This document shows, in pieces, positions 58,240-64,000 of a stretch of 64,000 nucleotides of DNA. The notes beneath the pieces were generated by a model. That model did not search any database and was not told the DNA's origin. It was given only the letters and a program-made list of their open reading frames with translations. Made by a program: the position numbers and the translations under genes. Position 1 is the stretch's first letter, and the number at the start of each line of letters is the position of its first letter. The DNA is from Hevea brasiliensis (taxonomy: Eukaryota > Streptophyta > Magnoliopsida > Malpighiales > Euphorbiaceae), in contig NC_079495.1 of the NCBI RefSeq assembly GCF_030052815.1, positions 50,693,043-50,757,042 of the forward strand. Reading direction: 5' to 3'.

Positions 58240-59316
58240 ATGGCTACTCAGAGTGATGAAAAATATCAAAAGCTACTGAAAGAAGTCCAGCAGGGCAAGA
58301 AACCTGAATTCTCTGTGAGAAATGATGGTTTATTGCTACATCAGGGCAGAATGTGCGTTCCTAGTGATGTGGAATTGAGACAGATCATTATGAAGGAAGC
58401 ACATGAGTCTCCATTTGCTATGCACCCCGGTGGAACTAAAATGTACAGAGGGCTGAAAGAGCATTACTGGTGGATGGGTATGAAGAGAGATATAGCTGAA
58501 TTTGTTTCTAAATGCCTAACTTGTCAGCAAGTCAAGGCAGAACATCAAGTTCCAGCTGGTTTGTTACATCCTTTGTCGATGCAGTGGAAATGTGAACGAA
58601 TATCTATGGTTTTTGTTACAGGACTTCCTATGAAACAGAGTAGTCATGATGCGGTATGGGTTATAGTTGATGATTGACCAAGTCCGCTCACTTTTTGCGA
58701 TTCGGATGGACTATAGCACGGAAAGATTGGCGGATTGTACATATATGAGATTGTAAAATTGCATGGAGTGCCAGTATCAATTGTGTCGACAGAGATCCTA
58801 GGTTCACTTCTAGATTAGGGTAGTCTTGAGAGCCCTAGGAACTAGATTGAACTTCAAAGACAAAGATTCCACCCACAGACAGATGGCCAGTCTGAGAGGG
58901 TCATTCAGATATTGGAGGATATGCTACGGGCTTGTGTGATTGAATTTGAAGGTAGTTGGGATACACACTTGCCTTTGATTGAGTTTGCTTATAACAACAG
59001 CTACCAATCAAGCATTGGGATGCCTCCATATGAAGCTTTGTATGGTAGAAAGTGCAGAACTCCCTTATATTGGGATGAAGTAGGTGAAAGGAAGATGATT
59101 GGGCCAGAAATTGTTCAGCAGACAAAGGAAAAGATCAGATTGATTAGAGATAGACTCAAGGCTGCATCAGACCGTCAGAAGTCCTATGTTGATCTGAAAA
59201 GAAGAGATATTGAGTATGCAGTGGGTGATAAGGTATTCCTCAAAGTTTCTCCTTGGAAGAGGATTATGAGATTTGGCGAGAAAGGAAGCGAGTCCTCGTT
59301 TCATCGGACCATATGA
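58240..59316 (+). pseudogene. Element C integrase, zinc domain and core
   Basis: The zinc-binding domain runs over H.. (EAHESPFAMH) to CLTCQQVK. The core shows ERISMVFVTGLP, where relatives have an Asp at the Val position, so the first catalytic Asp is missing. A stop and frame breaks occur at 58675-58900. DRDPRFTS (second Asp, near 58790) and QSERVIQILEDML (Glu, near 58890-58920) survive. The C-terminal part has YEALYGRKCRTPLYW and VGDKVFLKVSP. The frame shifts again near 59275. It is non-functional. Confidence 0.88.
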
Positions 59317-59640
59317 AGTTCTGGAAAGAGTGGGTCCTCTGGCATATCGGTTGGCATTACCTCCAGAGCTAGCAAAGATACACAGTGTCTTCCATGTGTC
59401 CATGTTAAGGAGGTACAGATCTGACCCATCTCATGTACTATCAGTTGAAGAGATTGAAGTAAATCCAGATCTCTCATATGAGAAAGAACCCATAAAAATT
59501 CTGGCTTATGAGGTGAAGCAGCTGAGGAATAAACAGATACACACGTTAAAGTCTTTGTGGAACCATCATTCAGGCTAGGAAGCTACTTGGGAACGTGAAG
59601 AGGATATGAGGAGACAGCACCCACAAATTGTTGAGACTAA
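59273..59640 (+). pseudogene. Element C integrase tail and chromodomain
   Basis: SPRFIGPYEVLERVGPLAYR leads to HSVFHVSMLRRY. Then comes a chromodomain beginning near 59485 (IKILAYEVKQLRNKQIHTLK, then SLWNHHSG, stop, EATWEREEDM). The TAG at 59576-59578 falls inside the chromodomain. The chromodomain places the element among chromoviruses and would steer insertion to chromatin marks. The last residues before the LTR are the FRDKI-like tail. Confidence 0.87.
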
Positions 59641-59671
59641 TGCTAGTAAAATTTCGAGACAAAATTTATTT

Positions 59672-59682
59672 AAGGGGGAGAA
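59672..59682 (+). other. Polypurine tract, element C
   Basis: AAGGGGGAGAA lies directly before the 3' LTR, after the ATTTCGAGACAAAATTT pol-tail motif. Confidence 0.85.
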
Positions 59683-59683
59683 T

Positions 59684-62600
59684 TGTAACACCCCTAAGTT
59701 GGTAGTGCGTTCTGTTGCTCGGTGACCAGTGTTGTCCAGATGCCTAGGATGCCTAGAACTACACTTCAATATGAGTGAGGAGACATAAAATAATGAAATA
59801 CAAGAAAAGAAAATACAAGAAAAACAAAGGAAAAATAATAGCAAAGAAATGTAACCAAGTTAAGCGGTAGGAACCCTAGCGATGGGGATCAGACCGAAGT
59901 CACGGCGTGGACCGTTGACTAATACGGACTGCGGGAACCACTGGAAAACATTTTTAGGACTTAAATAGACCCTTATTGAAGAATAAATCTCATTAGAAAG
60001 ATCAAAGAAAAATTAAATAATTAGTACAAAGAAAAGTGAGAAATCGAAAAGCAGACAAAACCGGTGTTCACCGAAAATCGGGAATGCAACCCGAGCAGGG
60101 CATTATGGTCATTTGACACTCCGAATTATCTTTTGACCTAAATGTCCATTAAAAATAAATAATATTACACTTAGAAAATAAAATGAAAAATTAATTTGGG
60201 GGTACCTAATATAAATAGCCAAAAGTGGAGTGAAAATGGTGTAAATAACACATTTAACTTATTATATGATTTAATAAGTGGAAGTGGACCACTAAAGGAA
60301 TAAACTAAGGATAATGGGGCAGGTGTACACCCATTATACCTTCTGCATTTCATCTTCCTCATTTGGATTCAAAGTTGCCAAAATGGAGAGCTAAGGAAGA
60401 ACTCCATGGGCGTTTTCTTCAAGCTCTCTTAACTCCTCCATTTTAACTCCAATCACTTAGGGTTCTTCATTAAAGTTTGTCTACACATCATAAGGAAGAA
60501 CTTGATACCAAAATCAAGAAGTTTAATCAAGGTTTAACAAGTTCCAACCATAAGGTAAGTTAGCATTTTTGAAGATAGCTTTGTTAAACTTTGTGTTCAT
60601 GTTATGGGTGTTGGTTTTGTGAAGAAAATTTTTAAGTTTGAAGAGTTATTGAGATGTTCATTTTGGACAGCCATGGAGTTATGTATTTGATGAAATATTT
60701 GTGCATGAAGAGTTATCGAGATGTTCATTTTGGACAGCTACGGAGTTATGTATTTGATGAAATATTTGTGCATATATTTGATGAGAAATGATGTTGGTTA
60801 TGGTGATTTAATATCCTAGTAAATTACTTCATATGTATATGGTGATTTTTGCACTTGGATGGAAATTGATGAATTGTAGGACACTTTGGCATTGAGAAAC
60901 ATTTTCGGCAGCCTTGGGACACTTGGATAAATGTGTGTGTTCATGAAGGTGTTGGCAGAATATTGACATAGAAGGTTGATGGACATGTATATAGATTGAT
61001 TGTGCAAAGTGTATGTAAGAACTAGTAAGGTTTAGGTGTGTATGTGATTGTATTTATACTTTGTAAATGTAAATTTTAATTGGTGTATTAAGGATGTTTG
61101 TAATCTGCCAAAGTGACATTTAAGTGAAGTGGAATATGGTTTTTAGTAATGTACCAAAACAGAAATTGTAAGGGGAGTGGACATATAGCAATTAAATGTG
61201 TAATGGATACATGTATAAGCAAAGTAATTAAAGGCAGTATGCAATTTAGTCAATAACTTTAAATGTGTAACCTCAATTGGTATGAGACCAATTGGAGGTG
61301 AAACTAGGCACAAAATGTGCCAACTTTCATTGAGAAAGCATACCAAAATTCTGCTTGCAAGGTGATATGAAAAATGACCAATTCGGATTGAGTACATTTG
61401 AGGCCTGAAATTTGACCAATTGGGCAGCAGTTAGTGTTTAGGCCATAACTCACTCAAAACAGGTCCAATTGACCTGAAATTTTAACCATGAATAGTTAAG
61501 ACCCATACCTACAAGTCTTATGAAGACACCAAAGCCTAGAAATGACCAGAAGTAAGTCAAAAAGCTTGCACAAGTTCGGGTCCAAAAACTGGCCGAACCA
61601 AAGTTGACCAAATTGACCTAAAATTGACCTAATTTGATGCCATTTGACCAGCAATAGTATAATGACCATAACTTGGTCTACATAACTCGGATTGACCTGA
61701 AATTTTGCCTCGCGTGCAATAAGACATAGATCTAAAAGTTTGTAGTTTTGACCGAAACCCGAAAGCCGAGGGAACTAGGTCATCCGACTAGGTCAAACTA
61801 GTATCCCGGAACCCAGCAAATTGCAAGAAAATGCACTAAACAAGGAAATGAGTTTGGTAAAACGTACCAACCCTAAAACCCTATCGAATGTGACATATTA
61901 ATGATACTAAAACCTAATTTACCTAAAACGCATCGAGGGTCGGTATATTAGGTGATTGAGCAAATAATAGCCTTCAGTGAATTACTTATCGAACATTATT
62001 GTTAGAGATAGTTTAATTTAGTACTGAAACACTTCAAATTGTGTTTCTCAGTTACCAAATACTCAGGAAAAGGGAAGGAAATACTGAGTCCAGACCCGGA
62101 GATAGTCATCAGAGGTTTGTGCACAACAACTATTTCTTTTGAATTTTTCAATTGAAATAAATTATGACTATTTGTACATTATTATTTTAAATTGTGGAAA
62201 TGTGTTTGAATGGATATTTATTGCTTGAAAAGCATTGTAAATGATTTGAAATTGTGAGAAATTATTTGAATGATATTGATGGATACTTATTGATTGAAAA
62301 GTATTGGAAATGGTTTGAAACCACAGCTATCATGTATATTGATTGTATTCCTCGCTAGCTTGTCTAGTGGGATGAATTGAATTTCCTCTCTGGCTGAAGT
62401 GTTGAGGTGTGTGCCTGTTGAGGACGAATAGAATGAGTACTCATATTTTTGCTAGCTAGCTATGTTATTCCTCATTAGTCATCGACTTTTGGGATGAATT
62501 GAATACCTCATTAGCTATTGGCTTTTGGGATGAATTGAACTTTGGAACATGATTAAAGCTGTGTGTGATTTATTGATGCATATTGTAAGATTGTGAAATG

Positions 62601-63427
62601 AGTTTAAATTCTTATTGACATTCACTGTCTTTTGAATTTAACTATGTTTTGATTTTTGAGATTTATTGTAATATTGTGTTAAATTCCTTATGACTTTATT
62701 GTCTTGAATTTAACTATGATTTTAAGTATCCACTATTTATATGACTTATGAATTGTGATTTAAATTGTATTTGGTTAATGTTGTGCACCACTGAGACATT
62801 ATCTCAGCGATAGCTTTTATTCTTTGTCGCAGTAGACAGACAAGCAGGCGTGATTAAGTGCTAGTACCTCCAATGAGACTACAAGGGTATAATGAGTATA
62901 CCAGTATTTTGTATTTTGTAATGTAATGCATGTTCACTGTATGTACATATTGTTTTTGGTTTTGAGCAGTTGTAAATTAAAATTGTACATTGGAGTTGTA
63001 AAGTAAATTATGAGATATTTTGACTTGTAAAAATTGTATTATATTTTCTCTATCTCAGTCCTTGAAAAATTAATGTGAATTTGACTTGAGAAATGTGTTG
63101 GGTTAAGAAAAATGTTGAAGTTGAGATTTGGAAATTATTGAAGTGTTTTTTTTCAGGTTTTCTGAAGAACTGTTTTATCCAAAATACAGATGGCACTCTG
63201 CCAAAATTTTTACAGAAATTCCAAATAATTCAAATGTGTTAGTTCTATCACTTCAGTTCAAAAAGGTTTTTAACACCTGTAAATAGTGCTCACCACTGTA
63301 AAAGAAGTAAGAAAAGTTTTTAAAATCCCTTGTAGTGTATTTAATGGATTATCAGTAGACGGAGTTGGTAATTCATTAGGTATACTACGGGATCATGTTA
63401 TCCCTTACAGAGGGGTAGGGTGTGACA
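59684..63427 (+). repeat. 3' LTR of element C (3744 bp)
   Basis: This repeats 51095-54840. It has a TATA box at 60210-60217, a donor-like site at 60555, the 67-bp duplication at 60640-60773, and hairpin modules at about 61263-61770. Differences from the 5' LTR concentrate in 59690-59960, especially at CCGG-containing sites. Confidence 0.93.
59857..59902 (+). promoter_or_regulatory. 5S-ICR-like block, C 3' LTR
   Basis: This is a degraded version: AAGTTAAGCGG, TAGCGATGGGG, then CCGAAGTC, 173 bp into the LTR. Confidence 0.35.
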
Positions 63428-63778
63428 ATCTAAATAACAAGATATGGACATACCTTCTGAAGGTCTATCCTTCTTGTCCTTCAGAAAAGCAAGATACTCT
63501 GGGTAGTTCCTTTTCCAATGCCCATCCTTCTGGCAGTGGAAACACTTTCCTTTGCCTCCATCAACGTTAGCCTTCCCTTTCTGTTTAGCTATTTTCTTGG
63601 AAGGATTAGGAATCTAAGATTTCTTTTTCTTATTACCCTTCTTCTTGTTGGACTTTCAAGTAAAAGAAGATGTAATCAAAGCTATCTCTTTTCCTTTATT
63701 GCCTGGCATATTCTTTTGGGCAATAACCAGCATGTTGAGTAAACCAGCCAAGGTGCATTCCTATTTAGTCATATGGAA
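63428..63778 (-). pseudogene. Copia gag C-terminal fragment
   Basis: On the minus strand it reads through a Lys-rich segment to a zinc knuckle CFHCQKDGHWKRNYPEYL, where the last Cys of CX2CX4HX4C is Tyr. It continues into the protease frame on the far side of element C. At least one stop lies in the Lys-rich part. It is cut on the right by the next LTR. Confidence 0.8.
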
Positions 63779-64000
63779 CATCACACCTTACCCCTCTGTA
63801 AGGCATAACATGATCCCGTAGAATACTTAATAAACTACCGAACTTCACCTACCGATAACTCATTAAGTACCCAACAAGGGATTTTAACACAATTTTCTTA
63901 CATTTTGGAAGTGGTGAGCATTTTGGTAGGAATTAAAAACTATTTATTCAAAGTTTAAATACTAATAAAAATTTTTGTCCATTTTAATTTTGCCGCAAAT
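63779..64000 (-). repeat. End of a further LTR, continuing out of the window
   Basis: CATCACACCTTACCCCTC resembles the reverse complement of the B and C LTR ends (GGGGTAGGGTGTGACA). The following sequence with TTCACCTACCGATAA matches the element B LTR end best. The terminal dinucleotide is altered. Only about 220 bp are visible. Confidence 0.65.

Larger units (their letters stand above)
51095..63427 (+). mobile_element. Element C: Tekay/Del-like chromovirus, complete with TSD
   Basis: LTRs at 51095-54840 and 59684-63427 flank 4.84 kb with gag, protease, RT, RNase H, integrase and chromodomain, in Ty3/gypsy order. The target duplication ATCTA is at 51090-51094 and 63428-63432. The LTRs are nearly identical over most of their length, implying a recent insertion, although the first 270 bp differ more. 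Stops and frameshifts mean it is not autonomous as assembled. It is the best candidate relative to supply enzymes to the gag-only A1 type. Confidence 0.93.
45863..63778 (-). mobile_element. Ty1/copia element, Tork/Angela-like, split by element C
   Basis: On the minus strand the order is gag fragment (63778-63428), protease, integrase, RT, RNase H (51094-48039), then the 3' LTR (47970-45863). Integrase before RT is the copia order. RT motifs such as AMLKSIRILLAIAVYYDYEI and LYVDDILLMGND fit the Tork/Angela group, whose LTRs are also about 2 kb. Element C (51095-63427) sits in it with TSD ATCTA. The 5' LTR is lost to the LTR at about 63779 or lies beyond it. The coding frame has only nonsense changes between protease and RNase H. 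Confidence 0.87.

Overview
This window looks like eudicot nuclear heterochromatin made almost entirely of nested LTR retrotransposons. I found no host gene, no tRNA or rRNA gene, no CRISPR array and no bacterial signal. The organism cannot be fixed from the sequence alone. The TGTAACACCC-type LTRs and the low GC remind me of Euphorbiaceae such as Hevea, but that is an impression from memory.

Layout. The oldest layer is two Athila-type Ty3/gypsy elements on the minus strand. They are head-to-tail and share one LTR (27423-28998). The left copy (gag, protease, RT, RNase H, integrase, env-like ORF) runs from 27422 down to 1106. The right copy runs from 35641 down to 30604. Three insertions with long LTRs split the left copy: a complete non-autonomous gag-only element with 4.1-kb LTRs (3691-13113), an inverted solo LTR (13951-18248, TSD TGTTA), and a composite of a 4.5-kb LTR plus a 5S-rRNA-bearing Cassandra element (21246-26352, outer repeat AGGTG). 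The first 1092 bases, left of a 13-N gap, repeat 19.43-20.52 kb and may be a scaffolding artefact. At 35642 the right Athila copy is cut by element B (3.15-kb LTR). Element B holds a solo LTR of family C in its gag (39513-43176, TSD ACATA), and its 3' LTR is cut by a Tork/Angela-like Ty1/copia element on the minus strand (45863-63778). The copia element is itself split by a complete 12.3-kb Tekay/Del-like chromovirus, element C (51095-63427, TSD ATCTA). A further LTR begins at about 63779 and leaves the window. The right half is therefore four layers deep.

How the parts relate. Families A, B and C are different elements, but their 3.1-4.5 kb LTRs follow one plan. They have a common TGTAACACCC start and a CCGG-rich block. 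At about +170 there is a block resembling the internal control region of 5S rRNA. A and B have a long palindrome at about +540 to +580. At +860 to +908 there is a splice-donor-like AAG/GTTAGT or GTAAGT. After that comes an ordered array of short hairpin modules running towards the LTR end. A matching splice-acceptor-like site lies just before gag in A, C and, more weakly, B. This plan, found beside a Cassandra element that carries a clearer 5S domain, is the most interesting thing here. Element C is the only copy with gag, protease, RT, RNase H, integrase and chromodomain all recognisable, but it has stops, frameshifts and a missing integrase aspartate.
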